From contig CALVHS010000054.1 of the NCBI GenBank assembly GCA_944328665.1, positions 1 to 41,148 on the forward strand: a stretch of 41,148 nt of DNA, given 5' to 3'. The notes below the pieces were generated by a model, which worked only from the letters and a program-made list of their open reading frames with translations, was not told where the DNA came from and did no database searches. A program made the translations under genes and the position numbers. Positions 10,292-20,105 of the stretch are shown here, piece by piece; the first letter of the stretch is position 1; the number at the start of each line of letters is the position of its first letter. The DNA comes from an uncultured Clostridia bacterium. Lineage in GTDB: Bacteria > Bacillota > Clostridia > Christensenellales > Borkfalkiaceae.

Positions 10292-12193
10292 ATGAGATTC
10301 GGTTTTGTCAAAGTAGCCGCGGCGACGCCTTCCCTGCGCGTCGCCGACGTCGCTTATAATGCGGAAAAGATCGCCGAGGCGATCGGCGAGGCGGACAAGG
10401 CGGGGGTGCAGCTCCTCGTCTTTCCGGAACTTTCCATCAGCGGGTATACCTGCGGGGATCTGTTCGGGCAGCAGTCGCTTTTGGACGGATGCGCCGAGGC
10501 GCTGCGCGCGCTCGCGGAAAGGACGGCGGGCATCGGGATGCTCGTCTTTGTCGGGGTGCCCGTGCGCCTCGGCGGGGCGCTGTACAACTGCGCCGCCGCC
10601 CTCAACGGCGGCAAGGTGATCGCCTTTGTCCCCAAGACGTATCTGCCGAACTATGCAGAATTTTACGAACGGCGCAATTTCAGGCCTTATACGGGCGAAA
10701 ATACTTCGGTCGGCTTTTACGGCGCGCAGGTGCCCTTCGGCAACAAGTTCGTGTTTGCGGAAGGGCAGACGCCCGATTTTACCGTCGCGGCGGAATTGTG
10801 CGAAGATCTCTGGGCGGCGATCCCCCCGTCCTCTTTCCACGCGCAGGCGGGCGCGAACATCATCGTCAACCTGTCCGCTTCGGACGAGACGGCGGGCAAG
10901 GCGGAATACCGGCGCCTGCTCGTGCGGGCGCAGTCGGCAAAATGCGTGTGCGGCTACGTTTACGCGGACGCGGGGGAAGGGGAATCGACGACGGATATGG
11001 TGTTTTCGGGGCATGACATCATCGCCGAAAACGGGGAGATCGTAAAGGAGAGCGCTCTTTTTCAAACCGGGCTGACCGTATCCGAGATCGACGCGGAAAA
11101 ACTCGCCGGCGAACGCCGCCGCATCAACACATTCGGCGACGGGCAGCTGCCTGCCGGCTATGCAGCGGTGCCCTTTGCCGCTTACAGGGAGGACGGGGCG
11201 CTCACCCGTGCCGTTCCCAAGCTGCCGTTTTTGCCTCAGGCGGGCGGCTTGCGGGAGCGCGCCGAACGGATCCTCTCCATCCAGTGTGCGGGGCTGAAAA
11301 AGCGCCTCGCGCATACGGGGGCAAAGAGGGCGGTGCTCGGCATTTCCGGCGGGCTGGACAGCGCGCTGGCGCTTCTGGTCACCGTGCGCGCCTTCGACCT
11401 GCTCGGCAAAGACCGCGCGGACATCTGTGCCGTGACCATGCCCTGCTTCGGTACGACGGACAAAACGTATCAAAATTCCCTTCGCCTCATGCGCGCGTTG
11501 GGCGTTTCCGTGCGCACGGTGGATATCGCGGGGACGGTGCGCTCTCATTTCAAGGATATCGGGCACGACGAAGGGGTGCGCAACGCCGCTTACGAAAACG
11601 CGCAGGCGCGCATGCGCACGATGGTCTTGATGGATATCGCCAACGATGCGGACGGTTTGGTCGTCGGCACGGGCGATCTGAGCGAACTGGCGCTCGGCTG
11701 GGCGACGTACAACGGCGATCACATGTCCATGTACGGCGTCAACGCTTCCGTGCCCAAGACGCTCGTCAAATACCTCGTCGCGTATGAAGCGGAACGGCTG
11801 GGCGGCGACGCGGAGGCGGTTCTTCAGGATATCCTCCATACCGAGATCAGTCCAGAACTTCTTCCTCCCGAGGCGGGCAAGATCGCGCAAAAGACGGAGG
11901 AACTGGTCGGCCCGTACGAATTACATGACTTTTTCCTGTATCACGCCGTGCGCTGCGGAACTGCGCCGAAGAAGGTGCTTTTCCTCGCGGAGACGGCGTT
12001 TGCGGGCGTCTACGATGCGGCGACGGTCAAAAAGTGGTTGGTGCGCTTTTATCGGCGGTTCTTCTCGCAGCAGTTCAAGCGTTCCTGCCTGCCCGACGGG
12101 GTCAAGGTCGGTTCGGTCGGCCTTTCGCCCCGCGGCGACTGGCGCATGCCTTCCGATGCCTGTGTGCAGGGTTGGCTCAAAGAACTCGAATAA
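10292..12193 (+). CDS. nadE: Glutamine-dependent NAD+ synthetase
   Basis: 633 residues with two catalytic domains. The N-terminal nitrilase-type glutaminase carries the triad Glu46 (FPEL), Lys115 (VPKTYLPNY) and Cys170 (ELCEDLW). The C-terminal synthetase has the PP-loop SGGLDS (352-357). Ammonia freed from glutamine is used to amidate nicotinic acid adenine dinucleotide to NAD+. The length and two-domain build match the glutamine-dependent class. It starts 9 bases after recA with AAAGCGAG as ribosome-binding site and is closed by a strong terminator. Upstream CinA/PncC also belongs to pyridine-nucleotide metabolism, which may explain the clustering. Confidence 0.97.
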   Translation: MRFGFVKVAAATPSLRVADVAYNAEKIAEAIGEADKAGVQLLVFPELSISGYTCGDLFGQQSLLDGCAEALRALAERTAGIGMLVFVGVPVRLGGALYNCAAALNGGKVIAFVPKTYLPNYAEFYERRNFRPYTGENTSVGFYGAQVPFGNKFVFAEGQTPDFTVAAELCEDLWAAIPPSSFHAQAGANIIVNLSASDETAGKAEYRRLLVRAQSAKCVCGYVYADAGEGESTTDMVFSGHDIIAENGEIVKESALFQTGLTVSEIDAEKLAGERRRINTFGDGQLPAGYAAVPFAAYREDGALTRAVPKLPFLPQAGGLRERAERILSIQCAGLKKRLAHTGAKRAVLGISGGLDSALALLVTVRAFDLLGKDRADICAVTMPCFGTTDKTYQNSLRLMRALGVSVRTVDIAGTVRSHFKDIGHDEGVRNAAYENAQARMRTMVLMDIANDADGLVVGTGDLSELALGWATYNGDHMSMYGVNASVPKTLVKYLVAYEAERLGGDAEAVLQDILHTEISPELLPPEAGKIAQKTEELVGPYELHDFFLYHAVRCGTAPKKVLFLAETAFAGVYDAATVKKWLVRFYRRFFSQQFKRSCLPDGVKVGSVGLSPRGDWRMPSDACVQGWLKELE

Positions 12194-12198
12194 AGCCC

Positions 12199-12231
12199 TT
12201 CCCCGGAGCCTTGCTTCGGGGAATTTTTTTT
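12199..12231 (+). terminator. Intrinsic terminator after nadE
   Basis: 11-bp stem with one G-T pair (12199-12209 with 12213-12223), 3-base loop and an 8-T tract. It closes the ftsK-to-nadE block. Confidence 0.93.
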
Positions 12232-12259
12232 GCGGCGGGCAGGAATTTCGTTCATAATA

Positions 12260-12288
12260 TTGACTTTTGCGCCGATATAAGCTATAAT
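12260..12288 (+). promoter_or_regulatory. Sigma-A promoter of rny
   Basis: TTGACT (12260-12265), 17-bp spacer, TATAAT (12283-12288). The leader to the rny start is about 115 nt. It can form small GC-rich hairpins around 12320-12355; no known riboswitch is recognised. Confidence 0.88.
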
Positions 12289-12412
12289 AAATAAGGTATG
12301 AATTAAAAAGGGCGGTTTTGCGCATTTTTCTGCGCGCAAAGGCATGCGCGCGGGCTGCCTGTCCTTTTTATCCATATACGCAGTCCAATTTCATTTACAG
12401 GAGGCTAAAAAA

Positions 12413-14029
12413 GTGTTTTACCAAACCAACGGCTCCCTGTTTCTGGCGGGTACGGTCCCGGCTTGGGTGTTCGCGGTCGTACTTGTCGTCGCTATTTTAG
12501 TAGTCGGCGCTGCCGGGTTTTTTGTCGGACGGTTCTTGTATAAAAAGATGTTCGATAAAAAGGTCGGCGATGTTGAACAGACGATCAAAATAATGCGCGA
12601 GGAAGCGGAAAACGAATGCCGCGCATTAAAAAAGGAAGCTATTTTAGAGGCTAAGGAACAGGACTTAAAGTTACGGAACGAGTTTGAAAGAGAGAGCAAA
12701 GAAAAGCGGGCGGAGCTCGCCAGGTCGGAACAGCGGCTGATGCAGAAGGAGGACAGCCTCGATAAAAAAGAGGATTCCCTTCTCAAGCGTTCCGAACAGC
12801 TCGAACAGCAGCAAAAAAATCTTTCCCGCCAGGAAAACGAGATCAAAAAGCTGCAGGAAAAGGTCAATCATCAGCACGATCTGATGATCCAGGAGTTGGA
12901 AAAGGTCGCGCAGCTCACGCGGGAAGAGGCGAAAAAGCTGTTGACGGAGAACATCCTCGACGAGGCCCGTCACGACGCCGCCGTGCAGGTGCGCAATATC
13001 GAGCAGGAAGCGAAGGACGAAGCGGATGCGGAGGCGAAAAAGATCATCAGCCTCGCCATCCAGCGCTGTGCTTCCGATCACGCGTCCGAGATCACGGTGT
13101 CTGTGGTGCCGCTGCCCAACGACGACATGAAGGCGCGCATCATCGGGCGGGAAGGCAGGAACATCCGTGCGCTTGAGAACGCGACGGGCATCGAACTGAT
13201 CATCGACGACACGCCGGAGGTGGTCATCCTTTCCGGATTCGATCCCGTGCGCAGGGAAGTGGCGCGCCTCGCCCTCGAAAAACTCATCGGCGACGGCAGG
13301 ATCCATCCCGCCCGCATCGAAGAGACGGTCGAAAAGGTGCGGAAAGAACTCGACCAGCAGATCAAGGAAAACGGCGAGGCCGCCATGTTCGAGGTGGGTA
13401 TCTTCGGCCTGCATCCCGAACTGATCAAACTGCTCGGAAGGCTCAAATACCGCACGAGCTACGGGCAGAACGTGTATAAACACTCCATAGAGGTGGCGCA
13501 GCTTGCCGGCATGATGGCGGCGGAACTCGGGCTGGACGTCAATCTCGCCAAGCGCGCGGGCCTTTTGCACGATATCGGTAAGGCGGTCGACCATGAGCAG
13601 GAGGGCACGCACATCCAGATCGGCGCGGATATCGCCAAAAAATATAAGGAAAACGCCAACATCGTCAACGCGATCATGGCGCACCACGGAGACGTGGAAC
13701 CCAAGACGGTGGAAGCCGTGCTCGTACAGGCTGCCGACGCGATCTCGGGCGCACGGCCCGGTGCACGCCGCGAGACGAGCACCAACTACGTCAAGCGGCT
13801 TGAACAACTCGAACAGATCGCCTCTTCTTTTAAAGGAGTGGACAAGAGTTATGCGATCCAAGCGGGCAGAGAGGTGCGCGTCATCGTCAAACCCGAACAG
13901 ATCGACGATGCGCAGACACTCTTCCTTGCCAAGGATATCGCAAAAAAGATCGAGCAAGAGCTTGAATATCCCGGGCAGATCAAGGTCAACGTCATCCGGG
14001 AATATCGCAGCGTGGAATACGCCAAGTGA
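12413..14029 (+). CDS. rny: Ribonuclease Y
   Basis: 538-residue membrane-anchored endoribonuclease that starts mRNA decay in Firmicutes. An N-terminal membrane helix (about 15-40) is followed by a long Lys/Glu-rich coiled coil (about 45-210). The KH RNA-binding domain contains [13 protein letters not shown] near 243. The HD domain has [13 protein letters not shown] near 355 and the metal-binding LLHDIGK near 385. I take the GTG at 12413 as start: it lies 8 bases after a perfect AGGAGG, and the 23 codons upstream add nothing family-like. It has its own promoter and terminator. Confidence 0.97.
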   Translation: MFYQTNGSLFLAGTVPAWVFAVVLVVAILVVGAAGFFVGRFLYKKMFDKKVGDVEQTIKIMREEAENECRALKKEAILEAKEQDLKLRNEFERESKEKRAELARSEQRLMQKEDSLDKKEDSLLKRSEQLEQQQKNLSRQENEIKKLQEKVNHQHDLMIQELEKVAQLTREEAKKLLTENILDEARHDAAVQVRNIEQEAKDEADAEAKKIISLAIQRCASDHASEITVSVVPLPNDDMKARIIGREGRNIRALENATGIELIIDDTPEVVILSGFDPVRREVARLALEKLIGDGRIHPARIEETVEKVRKELDQQIKENGEAAMFEVGIFGLHPELIKLLGRLKYRTSYGQNVYKHSIEVAQLAGMMAAELGLDVNLAKRAGLLHDIGKAVDHEQEGTHIQIGADIAKKYKENANIVNAIMAHHGDVEPKTVEAVLVQAADAISGARPGARRETSTNYVKRLEQLEQIASSFKGVDKSYAIQAGREVRVIVKPEQIDDAQTLFLAKDIAKKIEQELEYPGQIKVNVIREYRSVEYAK

Positions 14030-14044
14030 TCCGGCAATAAAAAA

Positions 14045-14069
14045 GCCCTCGGTCAAAATGACCGAGGGC
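14045..14069. terminator. Hairpin terminator after rny
   Basis: A perfect 11-bp stem (14045-14055 with 14059-14069) with an AAA loop lies 15 bases after the rny stop. The downstream side has only a short T run about 6 bases away. The upstream side is A-rich, so on the minus strand it would also act as a terminator. Confidence 0.75.
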
Positions 14070-14137
14070 GCATATGTTTTAAATAGCGCAAAAAAGGCGG
14101 GGCAGGGCTCCGTCTTTTGCGATGCGGAGCGACGTCT

Positions 14138-14184
14138 AAAAAAGGACGAGGAAGCACGATGTTGTGCTTCCTCGTCCTTTTTTT
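14138..14184. terminator. Long bidirectional terminator, just 3' of tRNA-Glu
   Basis: A perfect 14-bp stem (14144-14157 with 14164-14177) is extended by A6 on the left pairing with T7 on the right. It lies directly 3' of the minus-strand tRNA-Glu and also backs up rny termination. Confidence 0.9.
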
Positions 14185-14258
14185 GGTAGCCCCACGGGGA
14201 CTCGAACCCCGGTTTTCGCCGTGAGAGGGCGACGTCTTAACCGCTTGACCATGAGGCC
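14184..14258 (-). tRNA. tRNA-Glu (anticodon CTC)
   Basis: Read on the minus strand, 75 nt including an encoded CCA. The 7-bp acceptor stem is GGCCTCA paired with TGGGGCT (with G-T pairs). The T arm is standard (GGTTCGAGTCC). The anticodon stem TCGCC/GGCGA encloses loop CTCTCAC, giving anticodon CTC for GAG codons. It has its own promoter upstream and a strong terminator downstream. Confidence 0.96.
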
Positions 14259-14277
14259 GTTTCAAACTTGCTTGATG

Positions 14278-14306
14278 ATTATAGCATAAAAACGAAAATC
14301 GGGCAA
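14278..14306 (-). promoter_or_regulatory. Sigma-A promoter of tRNA-Glu
   Basis: Minus strand: -35 TTGCCC (14306-14301), 17-bp spacer, -10 TATAAT (14283-14278). The start point falls about 12 bases before the mature 5' end. Confidence 0.82.
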
Positions 14307-14401
14307 CCGTTTTTGACAAGGTTTTGATAGATTTTTTAATTTTTTCTGTCCGTATCGGATGCAAAAGCGCGGCGCGTATTTTTTCGTTACGGTATAGCAG
14401 G

Positions 14402-14423
14402 GCGGGCGGTGTAAGCCGCCCGC
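14402..14423 (-). terminator. Hairpin at the 3' end of the 6S RNA
   Basis: A perfect 8-bp GC stem (14402-14409 with 14416-14423) with a 6-base loop lies a few bases after the 6S closing stem. No T tract follows at once, so it is either a processing boundary or a weak terminator. Confidence 0.5.
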
Positions 14424-14426
14424 ATC

Positions 14427-14626
14427 GAAAACAAAAGGGGATCCGCCTGTGCCGCAGAACGAAAAAGTGTTAACCCGCTTCTCGCAGGTGGGTGCGCCGC
14501 TTGCCGCCTCAGCCTTTCCGTTCAAAAACAGACCTCGCCTATCGGCATAGACCTTTCGAAAGCGCTCCCTTTTTTACATTGTGGATTAAGATAATTCGAA
14601 CTCCGAACACCGCAGATCGTTTTCTG
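14427..14626 (-). ncRNA. ssrS: Probable 6S RNA
   Basis: A minus-strand transcript of about 200 nt begins just after a good promoter and contains no credible reading frame. Its two ends pair: GAAAAC with GTTTTC, then GATCTGC with GCGGATC, then GTG with CAC, forming a broken closing stem as in 6S RNA. The 5' strand carries GGTGTTCGGAG, and the 3' half has GCACCCACCTGC-GAGAA-GCGGGT, a small hairpin in the place expected for the 3' side of the central bubble. It ends with TGCGGCACAGGCGG. 6S RNA imitates an open promoter and holds the sigma-A RNA polymerase in stationary phase. Length, promoter, end pairing and these blocks fit 6S. I had no covariance model, so the ends are approximate. Confidence 0.72.
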
Positions 14627-14631
14627 TCTAT

Positions 14632-14660
14632 ATTATAAATGATTTTTACGAAAATTTCAA
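14632..14660 (-). promoter_or_regulatory. Sigma-A promoter of the 6S RNA
   Basis: Minus strand: -35 TTGAAA (14660-14655), 17-bp spacer, -10 TATAAT (14637-14632). Confidence 0.83.
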
Positions 14661-14705
14661 CAAGATACGGGGTATTTTTCAGATCCGGAAAAAATTGCCT
14701 CGCCG

Positions 14706-15551
14706 TTATCTGTTGGCTGCCTTTTCGAGCGCGCACAGATAGGCGTACATTTGGCTTTCGGAATTGAGCCCGTAGCGCGCTTCCGTTTTGTCCGCTCTTG
14801 TTTGGCGGATGGAGGCGGTGGTAAACTCCGCCGCGATCCTGACGGCGGCGTCCGTATCCAGGCCGCGCGCCAGGCAGCCGACGAGCGCGCTTGCGTACAC
14901 GTCGCCCGCGCCGTGAAAGGCACCCTCGATCTTTTCGGTCGCATATTGCCTGCGTTTTCCCGCTTCGTCCGTATAAAAGACGCAGCTCATCGTGCCGTCT
15001 TTTCCGGAGACGTCGCATCCCGTCACGGAAGGGCGGGGGCAGAGGGCGTGCAATTTGTCGAGGATGGCGGGGTAATCCCGTTCGCCGACGGAGGCGTAGT
15101 CGGTATCCGTCAAAAAGCACGCTTCCGTCAGGTTGGGGACGATCACGTCCGCCGTGCGGCACAGCCCTTTCATCTCTTCCACAAAATTTCTGTCAAAGTG
15201 AGAGTACAGCCTGCCGTTATCGCCCATCACCGGGTCGACGATCATCGTTCCCCCCGCCTTGAGGAAGCGTCGCTTGATCCCCTTGACCGTCTCGATCTGC
15301 CGGATGCTGCCGAGATAGCCGCTGATGATAATATCGTAGGAAAGCCCCAACCCTTCCCATTGGTCGAGCATGGCGGGGATATCTTCGCTCAGGTCGCGGA
15401 AGGTATAGCCGGTAAAGCCGCCCGTATGGGTGGAGAGGATGGCGGTGGGCAGGATATCGCAAGTGACGCCCGAAGAGGAAATGACGGGCAGCGCGACGGT
15501 CAGGGAACATTTTCCGACGCAAGAGATATCGTTGATGGCAAGCACGCGCAT
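14706..15551 (-). CDS. Pyridoxamine/pyridoxal kinase
   Basis: 281-residue ribokinase-fold kinase that phosphorylates B6 vitamers for pyridoxal-phosphate salvage. The N-terminus MRVLAINDISCVGKCSL is typical of the Firmicute pyridoxamine kinases. MIVDPVMGDNGRLY and the anion-hole motif FHGAGDVYASALVG complete the active site. The start ATG 15551 follows GGGAGGG by 9 bases and lies inside a consensus promoter's transcript; an earlier ATG in the same frame would overlap that promoter. It is transcribed toward the 6S RNA and downstream of the broken beta-glucuronidase gene, but from its own promoter. Exact vitamer preference cannot be read from sequence. Confidence 0.92.
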   Translation of the reverse strand: MRVLAINDISCVGKCSLTVALPVISSSGVTCDILPTAILSTHTGGFTGYTFRDLSEDIPAMLDQWEGLGLSYDIIISGYLGSIRQIETVKGIKRRFLKAGGTMIVDPVMGDNGRLYSHFDRNFVEEMKGLCRTADVIVPNLTEACFLTDTDYASVGERDYPAILDKLHALCPRPSVTGCDVSGKDGTMSCVFYTDEAGKRRQYATEKIEGAFHGAGDVYASALVGCLARGLDTDAAVRIAAEFTTASIRQTRADKTEARYGLNSESQMYAYLCALEKAANR

Positions 15552-15584
15552 GGCTTTAGACCCTCCCGTATGGCGATGTACCAA

Positions 15585-15613
15585 ATTATACAGCGCCGTT
15601 GCGGTTTTGTCAA
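15585..15613 (-). promoter_or_regulatory. Perfect-consensus sigma-A promoter of the pyridoxamine kinase gene
   Basis: Minus strand: TTGACA (15613-15608), 17-bp spacer, TATAAT (15590-15585). Both hexamers are full consensus. Confidence 0.92.
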
Positions 15614-15621
15614 GCGAATGG

Positions 15622-17325
<1,704 letters not shown>

Positions 17326-17329
17326 TTAC

Positions 17330-17358
17330 AGTATAACATACTGCGGGGGAAACGGCAA
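17330..17358 (-). promoter_or_regulatory. Probable promoter of the beta-glucuronidase gene
   Basis: Minus strand: -35 TTGCCG (17358-17353), 17-bp spacer, -10 TATACT (17335-17330). Confidence 0.65.
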
Positions 17359-17425
17359 GGAAAAATCAAAAAATGCCGGGATCCTTTTCGGTCGCGGCGG
17401 CTTTTATGCAAGTGCGGAAAATGCC

Positions 17426-17454
17426 TTTACATTGCACGCGCGATGTGGTATAAT
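17426..17454 (+). promoter_or_regulatory. Sigma-A promoter of ydbC (extended -10)
   Basis: TTTACA (17426-17431), 17-bp spacer, TGGTATAAT ending at 17454. It is divergent from the beta-glucuronidase promoter. Confidence 0.86.
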
Positions 17455-17499
17455 AAAGACGTTCCCGAGCGGAACAATTTTACGGAGGTAACGACGGCT

Positions 17500-17721
17500 A
17501 TGGCAGAATTGAAATATGAGATCACGGAAAAATTGGGCGTGCTCGGCGAATCGGCAAACGGCTGGACGAAGGAACTCAACCTCGTCAGCTGGAACGACCG
17601 CGAGCCCGTCTACGATATCCGCACTTGGAGCCCCGACCACGAGCGCATGGGCAAGGGCGTCACGCTCGCTCCCGACGAGATGAAGACGCTCAAGGACTTG
17701 CTGGAAAAATCTGAACTGTAA
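17500..17721 (+). CDS. ydbC: YdbC/PC4-family single-stranded nucleic-acid-binding protein
   Basis: 73 residues. The pattern KYEITEKLGVLGES, then GWTKELNLVSWNDREPVYDIR and WSPDHERMGKGVTL, is the compact PC4 fold seen in Firmicute YdbC. This protein dimerises and binds single-stranded DNA and RNA; its cellular job is not established. The ATG at 17500 comes 11 bases after GGAGG, a slightly long spacing. It has its own extended -10 promoter and is followed by a hairpin and purB. Confidence 0.9.
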   Translation: MAELKYEITEKLGVLGESANGWTKELNLVSWNDREPVYDIRTWSPDHERMGKGVTLAPDEMKTLKDLLEKSEL

Positions 17722-17758
17722 AGAAGGAGAAGCGCTTCTTTTCGGGGCGCTCCTTTTT
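17722..17758 (+). terminator. Probable terminator after ydbC
   Basis: An imperfect stem (AAGGA...GCGC with GCGC...TCCTT, interrupted by a 3-base bulge) is followed by T6. An alternative AAGAAG/CTTCTT hairpin overlaps it. No promoter is evident before purB, so readthrough is likely. Confidence 0.55.
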
Positions 17759-17794
17759 TGCGCCCGCATTTTTAGCATGCTTTTGGAGAAGATC

Positions 17795-19231
17795 ATGGCA
17801 GATACATCCGTTTACGAAAACCCTTTGCTCAGCCGCTATGCGAGCCGCGCGATGGCGGAAAATTTTTCCGACGACACGAAGTTTCGCCTGTGGAGAAAAC
17901 TTTGGATCGCCCTCGCGGAGGCGGAAAAGGAATTGGGGCTTCCCGTTACAGGCGAACAGATCGCCGAGATGAAGGAACACGCGGAGGACATCAATTATGA
18001 GGACGCGCGCGCCTTCGAACGGGAGGTGCGCCACGACGTGATGGCGCACGTCAAGGCGTTCGGCAAGCAGGCGCCGAAGGCGAAGCCCATCATCCATCTC
18101 GGCGCGACTTCCTGTTTTGTCACGGACAACGCGGAAGTGATCGTCATCGACCGCGCGCTCGATATGGTGCAGGAAAAGTTGGTCAACGCGATGGACAAAT
18201 TGCGCGCGTTCGCGCGCAAGTATAAAGCGCTGCCCACCCTCGGCTTTACTCATCTGCAGCCCGCGCAGCTGACCACGGTCGGCAAGCGCGCGACGCTGTG
18301 GCTTTCCGATCTGGAGATGGATCACTTTTCCCTCAGTCATCTGAAAGACACGGTCAAATTGCGCGGCGTCAAGGGGACGACGGGTACGCAGGCGAGTTTT
18401 TTGGAACTGTTCGGCGGCGACGGCGAAAAGGTCAAAGAATTGGAGCGGCGGGTCGTCGCCAAGATGGGATATGCGAAGGTGTACGGCGTGACGGGGCAGA
18501 CATATCCGCGCAAGTTCGATTACAACGTGCTCTGCGTCCTTTCGCAGATCGCGCAGAGCGCCTATCGTTTTTCCAACGATATCCGCCTGCTGCAGCACAT
18601 GAAAGAGGTGGAAGAACCTTTCGAAAAGCAGCAGATCGGTTCTTCCGCGATGGCATATAAGCGCAACCCGATGCGCAGCGAGCGCATGGGCTCGCTCGCG
18701 CGCTATGTGCTCAGCCTCCCCGTCAACGCGGCCGTCACCGCTTCCACGCAGTGGTTCGAACGCACCCTCGACGACAGCGCCAACAAGCGCATCGTCATCG
18801 CGCAGGCGTTTCTTGCCGTGGATGCGATCCTCAACCTCTATCTCAACATTGCGGAAAATCTCGTCGTGTACGACAAGGTCATCGCCAAACATATCGCCGC
18901 GGAACTTCCTTTCATGGCGACGGAAAACATCATGATGGAGTGCGTCAAGGCGGGCGGAGACAGGCAGGAACTGCACGAGCGCATCCGCGAGCTGTCCATG
19001 CAGGCGGCTGCGCACGTCAAACAGGAAGGAAAGGAGAACGACCTTATCGAGCTTATCAAGGGGGATGACATGTTCGCCGCCGTCAGGGACAGGCTGGACG
19101 GCATCCTCGACGCCAAAAACTTCATCGGCAGGAGCAGCGAGCAGGTAGAGGAGTTTTTGTCGGCGGAGATCGACCCCATCCTCGAAAAGCACGCGGCGCT
19201 GCTCGGCAAGAGCGGAGAAGTGCGCGTATAA
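17795..19231 (+). CDS. purB: Adenylosuccinate lyase, human-like subclass
   Basis: 478 residues. It catalyses two fumarate-releasing steps of purine synthesis (SAICAR to AICAR, adenylosuccinate to AMP). The fumarase/aspartase signature is GSSAMAYKRNPMRSE near residue 280. HDVMAHVKAFG and GFTHLQPAQLTTVGKR supply the catalytic histidines. The blocks NPLLSRYASRAM, RGVKGTTGTQASF, WFERTLDDSANKR and ELPFMATENI closely follow the human enzyme rather than the B. subtilis/E. coli type. The ATG at 17795 has GGAG 6 bases upstream; an earlier ATG at 17777 does not. Confidence 0.97.
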   Translation: MADTSVYENPLLSRYASRAMAENFSDDTKFRLWRKLWIALAEAEKELGLPVTGEQIAEMKEHAEDINYEDARAFEREVRHDVMAHVKAFGKQAPKAKPIIHLGATSCFVTDNAEVIVIDRALDMVQEKLVNAMDKLRAFARKYKALPTLGFTHLQPAQLTTVGKRATLWLSDLEMDHFSLSHLKDTVKLRGVKGTTGTQASFLELFGGDGEKVKELERRVVAKMGYAKVYGVTGQTYPRKFDYNVLCVLSQIAQSAYRFSNDIRLLQHMKEVEEPFEKQQIGSSAMAYKRNPMRSERMGSLARYVLSLPVNAAVTASTQWFERTLDDSANKRIVIAQAFLAVDAILNLYLNIAENLVVYDKVIAKHIAAELPFMATENIMMECVKAGGDRQELHERIRELSMQAAAHVKQEGKENDLIELIKGDDMFAAVRDRLDGILDAKNFIGRSSEQVEEFLSAEIDPILEKHAALLGKSGEVRV

Positions 19232-19268
19232 AGCGAAGAAACAAAAGTATAGCGGATTCCGAAGAGAA

Positions 19269-19302
19269 AAAGCCGCCCGTTTTTGTTGACAGGGGCGGCT
19301 TT
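19269..19302 (+). terminator. Hairpin after purB that contains the next promoter
   Basis: 10-bp stem (19269-19278 with 19293-19302), 14-base loop, only three T at the end. The -35 box of the downstream promoter lies in the loop. It is probably a weak terminator. Confidence 0.5.
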
Positions 19303-19314
19303 GCCGTTTATAAT
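19286..19314 (+). promoter_or_regulatory. Perfect-consensus sigma-A promoter of sufC-sufB
   Basis: TTGACA (19286-19291), 17-bp spacer, TATAAT (19309-19314). It lies inside the hairpin that follows purB. Confidence 0.9.
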
Positions 19315-19383
19315 TTGCATAGTACGGAGAAATACTATAATGAGCGTTTCCGTTTTTGGAAAGCGCTTGGGAGAAAGCGGGCA

Positions 19384-20103
19384 ATGCTTGAACTGAAAAA
19401 CATATCATATACGGTACAGGACGAGGATACGGGCAGGATCCAGACCATCTTGCAGGACGTCAGCCTCTCCTTTACAAACGGTATCAACGTGATCACGGGC
19501 CCGAACGGCAGCGGAAAGTCGACTATGATCAAGCTGATCATGGGGTTCGAAAAGCCTGCGTCGGGCAAAGTTCTGCTGGACGGGGAGGATATCACCGGCC
19601 TCGGCGTGACCGAGCGGGCAAGGCGCGGATTTACCATCGCCTTTCAGCAGCCGGTGCGCTTCAAGGGGATCACCGTCAAAAAGCTGCTGGAACTTGCGAG
19701 CGGCAGGTCGATGAATACGGACGACATGTGTGACTGCCTCTCTTCCGTGGGGCTGTGCGCGCGCAACTATATCGACCGCGCCGTGGACGGCACCCTTTCG
19801 GGCGGAGAGCTCAAGCGCATCGAACTTGCGACCGCGATCGCCAAGGGCGGAGAAGTATTTCTTTTGGACGAACCGGAAGCGGGCATCGATCTTTGGAGCT
19901 TTGAAGGGCTGGTGCAGATTTTCGACCGCCTGCGCGGCAAGACGCTCATCATCGTCAGTCACCAGCAGCGCATCCTCGAGACGGCGGACAGGATCTTCCT
20001 GTTCGACAGCGACAAGATCTCCGAGGCGGACAGGGGAGACGATCTGTACGCCCTGCTTACCCGCCGCCCCGCCTTGTGCAGGCGCAACATCAAGGAGCAA
20101 TGA
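19384..20103 (+). CDS. sufC: Fe-S assembly ATPase SufC (SmsC type)
   Basis: 239-residue soluble ABC ATPase. Walker A is GPNGSGKST, the Q-loop is FQQP, the signature is LSGGELKR, Walker B is VFLLDEPEAGID, and the switch His is in VSHQQ. It has no membrane partner; the next gene is the SufB/SufD-like scaffold, so it powers Fe-S cluster assembly instead of transport. ATG 19384 begins the homologous part (LELKNISYTVQDE) and has GGGAG about 10 bases upstream; 23 extra codons upstream overlap the promoter start site and look non-coding. The pair with no SufS, SufU or SufD matches the SUF-like minimal system of anaerobes. Confidence 0.88.
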   Translation: MLELKNISYTVQDEDTGRIQTILQDVSLSFTNGINVITGPNGSGKSTMIKLIMGFEKPASGKVLLDGEDITGLGVTERARRGFTIAFQQPVRFKGITVKKLLELASGRSMNTDDMCDCLSSVGLCARNYIDRAVDGTLSGGELKRIELATAIAKGGEVFLLDEPEAGIDLWSFEGLVQIFDRLRGKTLIIVSHQQRILETADRIFLFDSDKISEADRGDDLYALLTRRPALCRRNIKEQ

Positions 20104-20105
20104 CT

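Noticed and set aside
14045..14184. A small RNA gene between rny and tRNA-Glu
   Set aside because: The two hairpins are explained as convergent terminators; there is no promoter between them.
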